Source: Cadophora sp. MPI-SDFR-AT-0126
Lineage: Eukaryota; Ascomycota; Leotiomycetes; Helotiales; Ploettnerulaceae
Reading direction: 5' to 3'
DNA: 64,000 bases
Assembly (NCBI GenBank): GCA_020747065.1
Contig: JAGMVK010000024.1
Location: forward strand, 310,001 to 374,000
The notes under the pieces are model-generated. The model worked only from the letters and a program-made list of their open reading frames with translations. It was not told the DNA's origin and ran no database searches. Shown one piece after another: positions 10,036 to 24,200 of the stretch. Within the stretch, counting starts at the first letter, position 1, and each line of letters begins with the position of its first letter. The translations under genes were made by a program, and so were the position numbers.

Positions 10036-10756
10036 AGTTTTGACGGGTGATGTATGAGTAATGAGCGATAGATTGGATTGACACTAGTAGCTAAGTATGA
10101 ATACAAAATTCTCGGAGCTCGACTTACCTCTCTAAGCCCATTATTTATATATCGGTAACCTTGTAAAAATAATTAGAAAAGTGGGCCATCAATATGGGGC
10201 ACTATTATCAACAGCCAAATCATTCGATTAACCCTCTAGAATCGAAATAACTATATGTTGTTTCTAACGATCCTAAACTCTCAGAGACTAAGATTTATAA
10301 TCCCCTTCAGGGGCGAGAGGCTGTTTCGCTTGCGACCAAATGTTGCCTGATATTACACACTACATTGTTGAATATGCAACGGAGGTTGTATCCCCTCCTA
10401 TCAAGCTAAGCCGGAGGGGGACGGGCTCTTACACGTCCATGCGGCACTAATATCGCCGAGTATGCTTGAGCAAATGCTATAGATGATAAAATCAGAAAGA
10501 GAACCTCGCAAGTGGACCAGGGTTTCGTACGAAAGTTTTGGCGGACGAGAGGCGAAGCCATGCCCGGCTCGAAAGTTGTCTAGCATCACCCGCCCTACTG
10601 ACAGTATCCGCAGCTCCCCTCAGAATCTATTCAACGCTCTGCTGGAGCCTCAAATCTGGCTGTTATTGGTTCTATAATGTTGGAGGTTCTCGGCGATTCT
10701 GTGCTGATGTTCGGGCTTCCGAAGCTTCTGCGTTGTTCGGAGCTTCCGGACCGTAA
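10036..10756. other. Unassigned spacer
   Basis: Short frames on both strands around 10400-10760 have no recognisable motif. AT content is moderate and there is no sign of a repeat within the window. Confidence 0.4.
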
Positions 10757-11422
10757 TTACGGAGCTTCTTGGCCGTTGGGGTAAGCGCTCAGCTCAGCTG
10801 CACGTTTGGTGCCAGCGCGAATCAGATCCAGGTCCTGGGTATCCTTGTGAATGAAGAGGTAATTCAACGTCGGATGTTCCCCCGTTACAGAATCTGCAAA
10901 TAGTCGCTTGAGAAAGTCAGAAGATCCCCTGATTCCATCTGCCTCCCAGACATTTTTATTTACAGCGACTATCGCTTCCCTATAGTCAATTGATGTTGGT
11001 CCCTGGGGTTCACCTTCTACTTCTGACACGGTAAACCAGCTGGACAATGGATCGTAGAATCCAGAACTCCCAATAAACAAGCTCACTGGGAGTTTCAAGT
11101 ATTCCTTGCATACAAAAAAGCTCGAATCGGAAATTTCCGTCTCCATCTCCCACAAAGCTCTCTTCACGAAGCTCTGAATGCAAAGGCTGTAAAAGACAGA
11201 AAGCCACCAGGTAGCTTTGTTCCGCATATTCTCTTTCTGGAAGAAAACTCGAGATAGCTCTGTTAGATAGAGGGATATGTTCTCTTTTGCTTGGGCGATA
11301 CAGGTGATGGTGCAGAAGGAAGAGTTGCACTGATCATGAGGTAGGCTCAGTGGCAAGTTGGAAGCCTGAACACGCATGACTTCAAGACAATTGCGCAAAC
11401 ATATCAGCGACTGCGCTATCAA
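10757..11422 (-). CDS. Partial probable fungal transcription factor, C-terminal region
   Basis: The 221-codon frame is helical. KATWWLSVFYSLCIQSFVKRAL resembles the hydrophobic helix seen in the C-terminal region of many fungal Zn2Cys6 regulators. A likely intron lies just upstream (GCTAATG branch-like motif and acceptor GATTAG near 11432), after which an exon ending AAAYQAKYHE is possible. I could not find a Zn2Cys6 cluster or a confident start upstream to about 12300, so the gene is either broken or its first exons are too short to read by eye. If intact it is positioned to regulate the KEP/UstYa-like pair. Alternative: an unrelated hypothetical protein. Confidence 0.4.
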   Translation of the reverse strand: MIAQSLICLRNCLEVMRVQASNLPLSLPHDQCNSSFCTITCIAQAKENISLYLTELSRVFFQKENMRNKATWWLSVFYSLCIQSFVKRALWEMETEISDSSFFVCKEYLKLPVSLFIGSSGFYDPLSSWFTVSEVEGEPQGPTSIDYREAIVAVNKNVWEADGIRGSSDFLKRLFADSVTGEHPTLNYLFIHKDTQDLDLIRAGTKRAAELSAYPNGQEAP

Positions 11423-12633
11423 TTGATCCTAATCGCACTCATTAGCATTTTTTGTATTTATAGCTCATGTGGAGTCAAGTACTTCGTGGTATTTTGCTTG
11501 ATATGCTGCTGCTCGAGGAAGTAATTTTGAAAGACTCTCGAGTACCGGAGAATACTGAATACGACAGAGGGCAGTTGATAGGTTCCCAGGCGATGGCTAG
11601 TACACATTCATTCAACGGAACGCACCAAGGTGAGCGTTGCAATCCAAGATTTGAAAACTTTGAGCCCGGAAAGCAAGTTCGGAAAAGGTGCTGAACATGT
11701 GGATTTTCATGGAATGGTTCGTCGTCAGTTGATCGTCCCAGCTGGTCCAGAGCGTCCTGTCGTTTGTTTATATTTTCTTGTCCTTGCCGATTGACAGAAT
11801 CCACATCACTTCTCAAAGCCGGTGGAGGAACCATACCAGGTGTGGTGAACGAATTTTGCATGACAAACGAGCATACCATTTGTGGGAAGAGTTCAACCAG
11901 CGGTTACGGCAAGGCTGTCTGTGCGCCACGCCCGAAACTTTGTCGATGTCAACCGTCATTCTGACGCCTTTTGACATTATTCCAATTCCAATATTCTAAT
12001 CTACCCAAATCAATCCACCTCCCCGGCCATATCAACTCACGAAGGAGAAAAATTCCACTCCCTCGATCAGCAGCCAGTTGCCGATTTCAAGACAATCCAG
12101 TATACTTCAAGACAGCATTTTCCAATACGCTCTCGAATTGTCATTACCTACCTAGTCACGGTCTGATTGAATGGGCGTCGTTCAGAGCAATTCACACCCT
12201 CGGTGAACGGAACCCCAGAATAGCACTAGAGCTAGGTAAAGCGCGGCACGACAATATTAACTTGTAACGCATTCCATCTGTCGATGTAGTACCCCGGCTC
12301 AGGGCCTTAAGTAGGAGCAGCGAGAGACTCGGGTAGCTGTTGAATCACCCAGGAGGCAACTTAGTAAGGAGGCGCTAATGGAAGAAGCGGGAGGGGTAGA
12401 GATACAGCAGCAGGGAGAGCTTGCAGGTAGCCAGCCGTAGGTGATCAGCAGAACTAGGCAGAGGTAGACGACACGGACGATCCTATCCCCTTAACTGCCA
12501 GAAGCGCATCTGGCACACTTTTTTCAGGGGTTGCCCAGCATTACGGGGCCTGTGCGTTACAGGGCTAGGTAAATATACATATCAACAATTCCACTTTCCC
12601 ACTTATTTTATTACTAGAATACTTTACTTTTAA

Positions 12634-12879
12634 TGCACAACTATACCTGAATACGTAAAGACAGATCCGACCGATGCAGGGACTTTTCGTCTGGATGCAG
12701 AGCCTTTAAAACGTATTGGAGCTACTTTCCACCCTATGGAATTAGACGACTTTGATTTTAAGGTCCATTTGCCTACAAACTGCTCTCCTGATGATCCTAT
12801 TACCCTATTCACTCAGTACTACAATATAGACATGATTGATAAGCTTCTTTTAGGATTCCGATTCATCAACACGAGCTGA
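12634..12879 (+). pseudogene. PiggyBac-like transposase N-terminal fragment
   Basis: The frame encodes LKRIGATFHPMELDDFDF followed by SPDDPITLFTQYY, which matches the pattern just before the DDE domain of fungal PiggyBac-like transposases (DDPxxLFxxYY). It ends at TGA 12877-12879, and no downstream catalytic domain can be read. The call rests on this one motif. Confidence 0.45.
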
Positions 12880-13300
12880 TTAGAATGATAACACGAGCAA
12901 ATTATAAGGCACGTTAGGGAAGAAGGTATCAAGACCTGCCTCGGCTAAAGAAGAGAGTAGCTCTTAGTGAAGTTGTACCAAATAGCCAATCAGGGAAGAG
13001 AGTTGTTTCTTAATACGAGTGCAAATAATATGCAGTTCATCTTTGTAAAAAAAAAAAAAAAAACTATTACTTTGTGTTGTATCAAAGTAATTAGGTGTAG
13101 AATACACTGAATTTTGATATTTACCTGTAATTTTGGTGTTCTTCGCTAAATTTAGGGTCTCCGATGAACGATGAGTCACGCGCGCAGCTATAACACGATA
13201 CCATTTTAACATGTAAAGCTAAAATTTTATAGGTTACGAAAGCCTAATGATAGGAGAGATAACGATACTCGTTATCACTTGAATACTTATTGGACAAATT
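12880..13300. other. Spacer with a poly(A) run
   Basis: A run of A residues near 13047-13064 and scattered short frames are present. The sequence then grades into a strongly AT-rich tract. No gene is visible. Confidence 0.4.
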
Positions 13301-15187
13301 TTTGCATCTATTCTCTGCCTCTCTCTTTGCCCCCCTCTTTGCCCCTCTCTTTGCCTCTGTCTCTTATATAAGATATAATATTAATATAGTAGTTATAATA
13401 AGATAAAGAATAAGTGCTATATTTAATAGAGAAGGAAGTGGATAAAAGAGGGAAAGAGATTAAGTAATTAATATATAAGACTAAGTAAGGTAGGATTATA
13501 GGATAAGTATATTTATATTTATTATTAGTAGAGTTCTTATCTTCGGTTATTTTACTAATATAATAGAGGCAATAATTTTTTATAGTTAGTCTTAAACTCT
13601 ATAATTTATCTATAGCCAATAGTAGCTTCTTTTTTCTATGAATTCTTACTTTCTAAACGATCCCTTTATTTAATAAAGTATTTAATTTTTTCTTTCTATA
13701 CTTGCTTTTTAAGTAATTATATACTTAAATAGTTTCCTTTATAGATTGTTTTAAATCCTTTAATAATCTCTAAGCTTATATTCTTTTGTTTTTATTATAT
13801 ACTACCTTTATACGGAAATCCTTTTTACTTTATAAAGTACTAAGTTATTTTACCTTATTTTTACTTAGTAAGTAATACTTTAGTTTTCTATATCCTTCTC
13901 TTAGTATTAATTATAACTAATTAGCTATTATAAGAAGACTATATTACTAAGCTTTTATTATATCCTAGTATAATTATTAGTTTACTTTTGTAAGTATTCT
14001 TAGCTATGTTAGTAATTACTAGTAAAGTTAATATAAAAAAAGAAAGAGTATCTTAAAGCTTAGAATCAACTAATTCTACTAGAATACTAAACAAATATAA
14101 TAGAGAAGTATTTAAGTCGAATAAAATTTAGTTCTTCTAAGACTTAATAAGAGAACATATAGTATTTATAATTACATTAAAGTTCTAAGGTTTAGAATTA
14201 CTAAGAAAGTTGATAATAGTAGCTTGTAATAGAATTATCTAAAGAAAATAGCAATTTTTTTAGTTTAAGAAGCTACTTTAAGAATATTATTAGATAGAGA
14301 TAAGAGTAAAGTATTTATACTATAATAGTTCTTATAATTATTCTAGATACTACTAATTAGAGTACTATAATATAATAAGAAGTCGCTAGATACTACTACT
14401 ATTTCAATACTATTTATAGAATATAGATTAAAATCTATTACTAAGATATTTATAAACGTATAGCTAAGAGAATCTTTAGAATAATCTTTAGGAACTGATT
14501 TTTAATTATCTAGTACTTTCTAGTTCTTATCTTCTAGCTTTTTTTAAAGTTAAGACTATTTTTTAGTAGTACTTAATATTTCGACTTATTTATTATTACT
14601 CTTTTCTTACTAATATTAGTGCTTCTTCTATATATCTGGTTTATAAGTACTATATATATCTTCGAGATAGTTCTATATATTTGAATTCGATTAAAGTACT
14701 ATAATATATAATAAATATAGGTATAGAATAGAGTTCTTAGTATTTAAACTCTTAATATACTCTAAGATATAATTAAAAATATATCTTTACTAGCTTATTT
14801 AATTACAGAATTATCTTATTTGTATAATTACTAATAGTTATCTCTTTCTTAAATACCAACTATAATATTTAGCGCAAGTAATAGTGTATAAAAAAATAAT
14901 TAGTTTATACTAAAAAAAGTATGTTAAGATTATTAATATAATCTTAATAGTAGGCTTTTCAATATATCTTACTAATTATTTATTTACTATACTAAAAATA
15001 AAATTCGGCGAAGCTAGATTACTTCTTATAATAGTCTTTAGAATACTAGTATATATATTTCCACTTCTCTTATATAATAATACTAACGTATTTTATTAGT
15101 AAAAATAGTACAAATAAGAGAGAACTATCTTTACTCTTTTATATTCTAGTTGTAAGTTAGTATAGAATAATAACTTCTTATAAGTTA
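13300..15187. other. AT-rich RIP-degraded DNA
   Basis: Dense in TA dinucleotides with stops in all frames, as in the recognisable RIP-degraded elements nearby. It is presumably old transposon sequence, but I cannot assign a family. Confidence 0.6.
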
Positions 15188-15417
15188 TATTACGAATCGT
15201 AATAATAATTAAGTTATATATAATATAGTATATATTATATCCTGTGAATTATAGAAGGAACTATAGAGTAAGGCCTTAGGCTTAATTAGGACTAGTCCTA
15301 TTAAGCGCTTATATTTATTTAGATATTAAGTAATATTCTACTTCTTCTTTCTTTTCTTTCTTACTTTAGAATTCTTAAAAATATAATATTATTCTAACTA
15401 ATTCTACTATATTAATA
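15188..15417 (+). repeat. LTR-like repeat, left arm of an inverted pair
   Basis: It starts TATTACGAATC and ends TATTAATA. The reverse complement of 15881-16112 aligns along the full ~230 bp with mostly C/T and G/A differences. The better copy starts TGTTACGAAC, so the ancestral ends were probably TGTTA...TAACA, typical of an LTR. Confidence 0.65.
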
Positions 15418-15663
15418 AGAGCTTTATAATATAATTCTAAACTTAACTTAATCCCTATAACTTATAAAAGTAACTAAGATATCTATAATAATAATATAAT
15501 TAATAAGAACTAACCTCTTTTTCCTTAAAAGAAGGAAATTCTTATCTATCTTTTTATAAATAACTTAATAGAAGCTAGTCTTTCTAACCTCTTCGTAGCT
15601 AATCGCGCCTTACGTCGCTTAGATACCTATAATCCTTAAATAGAGACTTAAGACTAAGACAGA

Positions 15664-15788
<125 letters not shown>

Positions 15789-15880
15789 GTATTAGGATAT
15801 ATCTCTTACTATTAATAATACTATAAGAAGAATTACTTCTTATATCTTAGCTATCTTATAGCTTTACTCTTTATCACGAA

Positions 15881-16112
15881 GTTATTAACGCAGTGAGGTT
15901 AGCTAGAATAATATCGTATATTCAAGAATTCTAAATTAAGAAAGGAAAGAAAGAAGAAGTAAGATATTACTTAATATCTAAGTAGATATAAGTACTTAAT
16001 AGAGGTAGTCCCGATCGAGCTTAAGGCCTCGCTCCGCGGTTCCTCCGATGATTCACGAGATACGACATATATCATGTGATATACGACTCAATCATCGTTA
16101 TAGTTCGTAACA
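15881..16112 (-). repeat. LTR-like repeat, right arm of an inverted pair
   Basis: On the minus strand it reads TGTTACGAACTATAACG... to ...CTGCGTTAATA, 232 bp. It is the less decayed partner of 15188-15417 and retains a GC-rich core (CCGCGGAGCGAGG). Confidence 0.65.
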
Positions 16113-17050
16113 CTCTTAAGAAGAATTATAGCTCTTAATTAAGTAAGCTATATATAAGCTTATAGATAAAGAGAAGTATAAGAAGGTAATTAAAAAAGAA
16201 AAGAAGATAGCTAGATTAATTCTCTAATTCTTTTTAGTAATTCCTTTAATTAAATAGCTAGAATAATTAGAAAACTTTAAGCCTTAAATCTATTTTTTAA
16301 AGGATACAACTTATTATATTACTACTATACTAGACACTCTTATAATATACTTACTTAAGTAAGAAGTCTATTCCTCTACTTATAACTTAGTTAATCTCTT
16401 CTCTTAAACCTTAGTATTATTATACTTAGAAGCTTATTACTAAGGCTCTTATAGCTTAAAAATAATTAGTCTCCCGGACTTACCTTAATTTAATAATAGT
16501 ACTTCTCTTATATTTAAGTAGTAGAGATATACTATAAAAGATAAGCTATTCTCTAACTATAATTACTTCTTATTTAAAGAAGTAAAAATAATATATATCT
16601 TTAATTATACTAAAGAAAAAGCTACTTATTACTCAGATCTTATATATTATAATAGAATACTATATAATTTATTAATAGCCAATAAACTTATTACTTATTT
16701 AGTTAATATCTATAGTAATCTTAATAAAATATAAGACACTTATTATATCTTTTGAATCCTTTATATAAGATAAAGATATTTACTTAGTTTCGAATAAAGT
16801 TCTTATACCTTATAAATACTAGTTAAATCTTAAAGTATAAGTAAATAGAGAAACTCTTTAAGAAGATCTTACTTAATTTAGCTTATTAAATTATCTTAAC
16901 TTAATACACTTACTTAAACTTCTTAATCCTCTACTATATATTAATTTATATTAATAATAATAATTATAATCTCTACTAGATAATAAACTACTATTAATTA
17001 ATCTCTAGAATAGCTAAGGCGCTTATAAAATATATAACTTTCTTAATAAA
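16113..17050. other. AT-rich RIP-degraded DNA
   Basis: Stops are frequent in every frame and there are no recognisable domains. Possibly the remains of a retrotransposon body. Confidence 0.5.
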
Positions 17051-17059
17051 ATAGTACCA

Positions 17060-18321
17060 CCAGGGGGTGCAGCCATTCGTGATACGGCTGAATAAGCAAA
17101 GGAACGCGAAAACGCGTTTATTCCTCCTATAATAACAATAACTCTACAACTAATTATGGCGCCTTCCACACGCTTTATAAAGCGCCCTTCAACTCTAGAG
17201 TATTAATCTTATATTAGCGAATATAATACAATTAAAAAGACTCGGTTTTTTAATGCGTATAATTAAGAATATCCCAGTAAATTAATTCCTGTCCTCGCTC
17301 TGGAATCTAGTACCTCTGAACTTACTGCAAAGCGCTAGCTCGCTGATAGGAGGAAAAACAAGCTCGCTGTATATTATTATACTTATAAAAGATCGAAGAT
17401 ACTTAGAAAATAATCGCGAGTCTTAAAAGAGCAATGTGAACGCCTTATGTCGCCTTTAAATCCTATCCGCGATCAGTACCTTAAGGCTTAAATTAATCAC
17501 TTTAATATCGAAGTAAAACTACGTTAATTAAAGAAGATACTTAAGGTATATATAAAGAATAGTCGGCGCTTCAAACAAGCGTATGTAAAGAAGGAGATTT
17601 CCCCAGCGAATAAGGTAAAACGCATTGCGTACAGTAAAGAATACTAGGGAAAATCAATTAATAAATAGTGGTAATATATCTTCTTCATAGATGAGTTTCA
17701 CGTCGATCCTTCGTCTTAAGGCGCCGGCTATATTCTACGAGAAGAGGAAACTTAAGAGAACCCTGAAAACATATAGGAAAAGCTAAAAAAAGAGGGGAAT
17801 TATTTATATACCACCGGCTGAGTTAATTAGCACGCAAAGTGTGAAAAGCTCGAGTTCTACTACGACGAAGACGACAGGTTATTCCACTGAAACATCCATA
17901 AAAGCCTCGTTATCGAAAGACTGAATCTGAAGACTCGTAGGAGGCTCGTTTGAAGGAGTAGGAGGCTCTTCTTCCGCATAAAGTTAAGGTTAAACTAAAG
18001 GGAAATACTATAACGTAGAAGTACTACATTAAGAGGCTTTTACCTATCTACGCTACGGTAATTTAAGAGGCACGATTATAGGATAATCGCCTATGGATCC
18101 TTTAAGAAGATAACGATTATTTCTACGGCTACCGAATCCCTAAGAATATAAGTATAACTCTTGCAAAAACCTATTAAGACTCTAATTAGATCGATATTCT
18201 TATTTATCCTTCATAATCTTTGAATTTAAACCTAATCGAAGCTTATTAGAATATCATAAAGCCTTGTTTACAGCACAGGGTATAGCATGACTTAAAAGAG
18301 CTTAAAATAGCGATTCAAAAG
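17060..18321 (+). pseudogene. RIP-degraded Tc1/mariner-like transposase, cut by the copia LTR
   Basis: From ATG 17156 (MAPSTRFIKRP...) one frame with many TAA/TAG codons at expected Gln/Trp positions carries the DDE landmarks in order. The first is FIDEFHVDP (first Asp, about 17690). The second is WIL*EDND (second Asp, about 18100). The third is a degraded PSQSxxLNxIEAxWNIIK block (about 18210-18260). The frame is interrupted at 18322 by a copia LTR. A GC-richer left end (ACCACCAGGGGGTGCAGCC, about 17057) may be its terminus, but I could not find a matching right terminus. Confidence 0.75.
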
Positions 18322-18538
18322 TGTTGGTCCGCAGGCCTATCCAAAGCATGTCTTAGCTAGAATAGGGGGTAGGACCACTTACGGGGGTGATTCGGTGGCG
18401 TTTCGGGAGGCAGTATATAGTCTAGTACCTCTCACTCCCTCTTAGAAGAAACACAGATTTTCCACACTATTAAGCTTGATATGCATATATATGATATTTA
18501 CGTTTGATTCTTGGCTTATATTCGGTATTGAACTAATA
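18322..18538 (+). repeat. 5' LTR of the copia element
   Basis: 217 bp, TGTTGGTCCGCAGGCC... to ...GGTATTGAACTAATA. It differs from 25779-25995 at only a few sites, mostly C/T. Confidence 0.85.
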
Positions 18539-18836
18539 CTAATCAGTGGTCAATGCGAACCACAGACAGATAGGTCACGGTAGGATAAGCAGCGACTCAA
18601 CGTTGAGTACTTAGCTGTACTTTTCGGGCTATCTTTGAACCTGAATCAACGATTGACGATTTAGTGGGAGGGGACTAGTATTACGTTTAGACTGCAAATC
18701 TCGTACAGTAATACGTATAATAATAGCGACGATTCCTCTTTGATAATCGTTAAGTTAATTGCTTAACTTCAGCTAAGGAGATTCTAAGTAAAAATCAAGT
18801 ATTAGTTCCGGGATACTACTGAATTAGGTACAAATT

Positions 18837-21800
18837 ATGGCTGAAGAAACACCAGTTACTTCGAATCAGGGTAAGAGAGAGGAAGAGATAGCTATAGGAG
18901 CAGAGGCGGAAGCGGTGGCGATGTAGTCAGGACCGCGACTAATGGAAACGCTACTAGATAATGCTACAAAGCTCTCGTAGGAGTTTTAAAAGAACTTCTG
19001 CGATAGCTATTTTAAGGGCGAATTCCTATTCCTGGACTTTTAGGAATATTTCGGAAATTAGTCTTTAGGCTACTTCGCTCGCATTAAGAAGGTGGAACGA
19101 ATGCACTTACGTGATACGTTACGAGTAAACGGCGTGTTCGTACGGAAGGATAAGACACTAATTACGGTTGCACTCGCTTAGATAGCTCGAGCCAAAACTA
19201 ACTTTTGGCCGGAAGAATAGCTGGAGTTGCAGATTCGGAACGCTCCCGATATAGTACCGGACTATATTCAGAACCCTCGCTAAGTGATAGCTTCGACTAT
19301 CTAAACACTTCATTAAGGAATGCTATTACTATCTCGATGCAACGGGTTAACTATAGTGATCGATTCTGCTAAATCGACTCCTTTAGATGAGGAAGAGGGA
19401 TTGCGCTAATATATTCTGTTAAGGAGCAATTTCCTAAGAGCTGAGGTGTTTTAGATCTTAGACTATTTTATGACCCTTACTTATATAAGGACTATTATTT
19501 TAGACGACGATCTGTACGCTACGATACTACTAGTTTGTATAAAGAGAGAGTTCTTATTTACCCTTGGGAGAGAATTCCTGAATACGGCGCTAAGGTGGAG
19601 ATCGAACGAGAATCTATTGCCAAACCCTGTACTAATTCTAGAAGTATACCCACGGGATGGATCTTTACTCTTATTTACAGTACTAAGAATAATCGGACTA
19701 TATACGGAACAGATACGGCCGCCTTAGTATGTCATGGAAACACTGACGTAGGATTAATCGAAATCGCTAGTGAACCTTAGTAAGATGTACACTAAAGAGC
19801 TTTAGTATAATAAGTCTAAAGACTACTTGGACGAGAAACTATATATCTTTGCTGACTTCTGCTAGAAAGTAGGTATTGATTATGATATTTAGCACCGGGT
19901 ATTTCCGACGATGCTCTAGGACGGAGTATTTACGTACTATTACTAGTACCTTTAGAATAAAGGGTATAACTTTGACGAACTTATTAAAGTAATATATACT
20001 AATTTCGAGACGGAAGAGAGAGCTAATTAATTCCTTAACTGATGGTTTAGCTTGACTTTCTTGTTATTTTAAGCTGAACCTTACTAGAAGGGTAGGCTAA
20101 TTCTGGTCTAGTTGGAGAACTTTGCTAGAGAGCTGTAGAGCATTTAACTTGGTCTTAAAGACGATAATATGCGGAACGATAAAACTTTGCGCGATAAACT
20201 TGTGTAGGGAGTTTCAGGTAACTTACTCTTTAAGATGGCACTGTTTCGAGCACTACTAACTTTCCTTATATTAATGGATAGTCTTCACACGGCTCTGAGC
20301 GTGGAAACGGCTCATGAGCCGGGATCACGAGTCGGTAAATACACCGATTTAGGGCCGAGTTGACACTATGCCTACGTTGCGGATAGGACGGCCCACTACT
20401 CGGACTGAAGGATGAAGTTTTTCGCAGGTAATAAACGCGGAACTATATTCAAGCCTAAGCCAGGTTATATAGGGTGTATTGTTTGTAAGAAGATGGATTG
20501 CTATAGTAGCCGCTATTCTAATGAGAAGTAGGTAGCCTCTAAAGCGCGATACTTTGCTGTATGAAAAGCTGAAGGTGTGAAACTTATAGAGGTATTATTT
20601 CAAGTTTACTTGGTATATGTAGAGGGAGTTGGATTGGGTTTGGGGGATATTTAGGGTTAGTTAGGAAGAGATGACTTAGATGATTTTGATAACTAAGATA
20701 CTTCTTCTGGGATCGATGAAACCTTTATAGATTCGGATAGCAGATGCAGCGATGGATCGGCTAACTTTATAACTGTGTTTAGTGCTAGTGAGGTAATGTA
20801 TGATGCGCGGGAAGTGATGGAATAATTTGAAGAGAAGAAGGCTACTTATATCCTGGAAAGCTGGATTTAGAAACCTCCAGAAAATAAGGCTTATACGACT
20901 TAATGGACGGACCGTTTCTTCTAAGGTCTTCTTATTGATATAGGCGCTTCTAATAAAAACGTTGGAGGTTTTAATTAATTACGTGCGTTGTAACGGATTC
21001 GAAATGTTAAATACGATACTAGCGAGTTGGGTAAGAGTTGGATTAAATTCGGAGCAGGTTCACGACCTTTCCTTGGAATCGCTATAGTGGATACTTTAGT
21101 TGGAATTTTGGATTTTTATATTGTGGATATAGACGTGCTATTCCTGCTATGCTTGTAATAAATGGATAAGATAGGGGTATACTACGATAATATACAGAAT
21201 GTGTTGGTTTAAGGTGATAAGAAGTACTTGATTGTACGGAAGGATGATTATCTATAGTTGCTCTTGGACTAAAATCATCAACTTGTCGATTCTTCGAATA
21301 GTACCATTAACGAGTGCTACTTGACGGAGACAGAGATTCGCCGGCTATATAGGAGATTCGGCTATTTATCGGTATAACGGTTGTAATACCTGTTAGATTA
21401 AGTAGGCTATGATTCTGATTCCGAGATCATGTTACGAGTTAAAGAGATGTGTGAGTATTACTAGAAACACGTAGACGCTCTATATTGCTTTTGCTTTAAA
21501 TTGCAAGACGATATTGACTTTAATTATATAGTCTATGTTGATATAGTATAATTTGGGAACTGATATGCACTTCATATGGTCGACGAGGCCATAGGGTTTG
21601 GAGCTGCGAAACTGCTCCGAAGGCGCCCCGGATTAGCTATGACTTAAGCTACCTTTAATGCTTTTAAGTTAGTATGGATGGATATATATATTGGGCCCCT
21701 AGACTTCGTTGTCTACGACTATGGAACTAACTTTAACTTTGAGGAGTTTCGGGGAGCACTTAGAGCAGTAGGAAGTATACTAAAGCTTGTGCCTGTGGAG

Positions 21801-24200
21801 GTATACTACTTAGTTAGTAAAGTAGAACGGTATTATCGTCTACTTAGGCGTGCTTATGAAATCGTTATAGTAGAGTATCCCGATTTAAGCGACAAGGATC
21901 GATTACAAATGGCTGTTAAAGCTGTTAACGATATAGCTGGACCGAATGGCTTGATTCCTATACTGCTTGTTTTTGGAGCTTACCCTAGAATGATAGAAAT
22001 GGATCCTCTAAACTCGTCTATTTAGTAACGTGCGGAAACTATTAAAAAGGCTATGAAAGAAGTACGTAAGGTGTATGCTAAACGCTAAGCTAATAATGCG
22101 CTGGTAACTTGTAATGGCCCTGGTATAACATATATTTATAATCTCTGGCTTTAAGATTAAGTTTTAGTATGGCGAGAAAAGAAAGGCTGGAGAGGACTAT
22201 ATATTTTCTTGGGAATAGAAGGCGAGGTATGTAGGATCGATATAGATAATGGTAGAGTACGTATATTCCGATTAATATCTGTGCGCTTATTTAAAATAGA
22301 TATATCTGGCGTTGAATAAAAGAAAGAAAAAGTGCTAGATGTGACTTATGAGCCTGGCTTACTAGTCCGAAAAGCCTACGAAATAGTACTGAAACTCCTC
22401 TGAATCACGGTTGAGATCCTATTTATAAAACTAATCCCGGGACTACTAATAATTGATAACGATTACGATGCTAATGTGTTTTTGATTGAGAAGGAAACAA
22501 GGGATCGAGGGCTATCGATTAAGCTACGCGTAGAGGGTAAGATTACTACACCTGGCCCACTATTCTAGTAGTTCTGTCGAGTTAAGTATGAGGCTCTTAT
22601 TAAGAGAGGCGTTTTTATGCTGATTTCCAGAAATAACCTTAGAGTAAGAGGCTACCGTATCTTCAAATTAAGAATAGTGGATGAAGTAAAAGGTAAGGAA
22701 TTATTAATATTATATAAGAAATTGAGGCTTGTTATCTAATGCTTTAATAATAAAGGTAAGAAAGAGATATTAACTTAATCTCTAACTATTTAATAGGTAA
22801 GTTAGTGATTAATTATATTACTAGCTGCTACTATGAGATATCTGAATTAGATCTGAAAGAGATCCGATATGTATCTAGTAATTTGGGATATTACCTAGGC
22901 CTATATTTAGTCGATAATAAAACTTCTTAGGAATATCTTTGCGTGGCTACTTGAAGAGATTGCAAATGAGTTCCCTTTTAATACGATATTTATGGTAATG
23001 CTTTTTCTTTATGGTATATTAGAATCCGGAAATTACTAGTTTAATACTTACTATAAATATTATATGGAAAAACTTTAAATGGAAATATTAATGTACGACC
23101 CTTACTTACTAATTAGTACTAAAGATAGTTACGATTTTAGGATTGTTGGAATGTAAACAGATAATACGTTAATCCTTGGAGATAATGAATTCTTAGTACG
23201 AGAGTAGGAAGGGATTACGAAAGCTAATTTCTTGATAAAACTGATTTAGGTCTTAAACCTCTCCGAATCTATTACATTTAACGGATATACTATTACTTTG
23301 GCTGGGAATAATATCTATATATCGCAGAAAGGTTAAGGAACGAGACTAGAGTTAATTGATATGACGGCGCTAGATTATAAGAAGGTATATGTGGAACAAC
23401 GAGCTCGCGGCGCGTATATTGCAACGATCTGTTAACCTGAAGCTACCTTTGATTTGTCGGTGGTAGCGTAATATCAGGATCTAATAGTAGAAGATGCGAA
23501 GGCCCTGAACTAATGTCTTTAATGGTAAATGGATAATACGGAGAGAGGTTTACGGTATATACTAGTGGACTTATACTCTGCTAGACTTTACGTCTTTATT
23601 GATGAATTATTTACTAATAATAAGGATCTGAGCTTATAGATCGGGTTTTTGGTAATAATTAGATTAGAAACGGAGGGGGATTCGGAATTTACCCTCTCTG
23701 GTAATATTATTTATGTAAGCTCTATAAAGTGTAAGAGAGTAACGCGTGCTGTACTTGCTTTGGAGCTGTATGCTATAGTAGTAGGAATCGATATGTTAAT
23801 TGCTTTAGGAACTATTGTTAATATGGTAACGGATAAGCTTGGACTCTCACGGCTTCTGACTGTGGTGTGTATAGATTCCTTATCTCTTTACGAGTGTATT
23901 ATTAAACTTGGTACTATAAAGGAGAAGTGTTTAATGATTGATATTATGGTAATTCGGTAGTTATATAAGCGCAGGGAGCTAACGGAGATTCGGTAGATTA
24001 ATGGCACTAGTAATCCTGCTGATGCTATGATAAAGATAGCACTAAATAAAGCTTTCTAAGAGCTAATTGATACTAATACCTTGACTGTGAAGATAGAAGG
24101 TTGGGTTCAGAGGCTACTTGATGTTGATTTGGAGGCTTGTTTGACTTATGATCGAGACTTATGAGTCGATAGGGTCGATTCGGGGGAGTAACGGAGGAGT
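18837..24200 (+). pseudogene. Copia gag-pol polyprotein relic
   Basis: ATG at 18837 begins gag (MAEETPVTSNQGKREEE). A degraded zinc knuckle (CIVCKKMDCYS) lies near 20480. The protease-like LIDIGASN is near 20940, with Asp in the D-x-G/S position. The integrase core includes the open segment 21678-22025 (DIYIGPLDFVVYDYGTNFN). An RVT_2 start (RGYRIFKLRIVDEVKGKE) is near 22640. RNase H (CKRVTRAVLALELYA and MIDIMVIR) lies at 23649-23960. Stops sit mainly at Gln, Trp and Arg positions, so RIP explains the loss. No activity is expected. Confidence 0.8.
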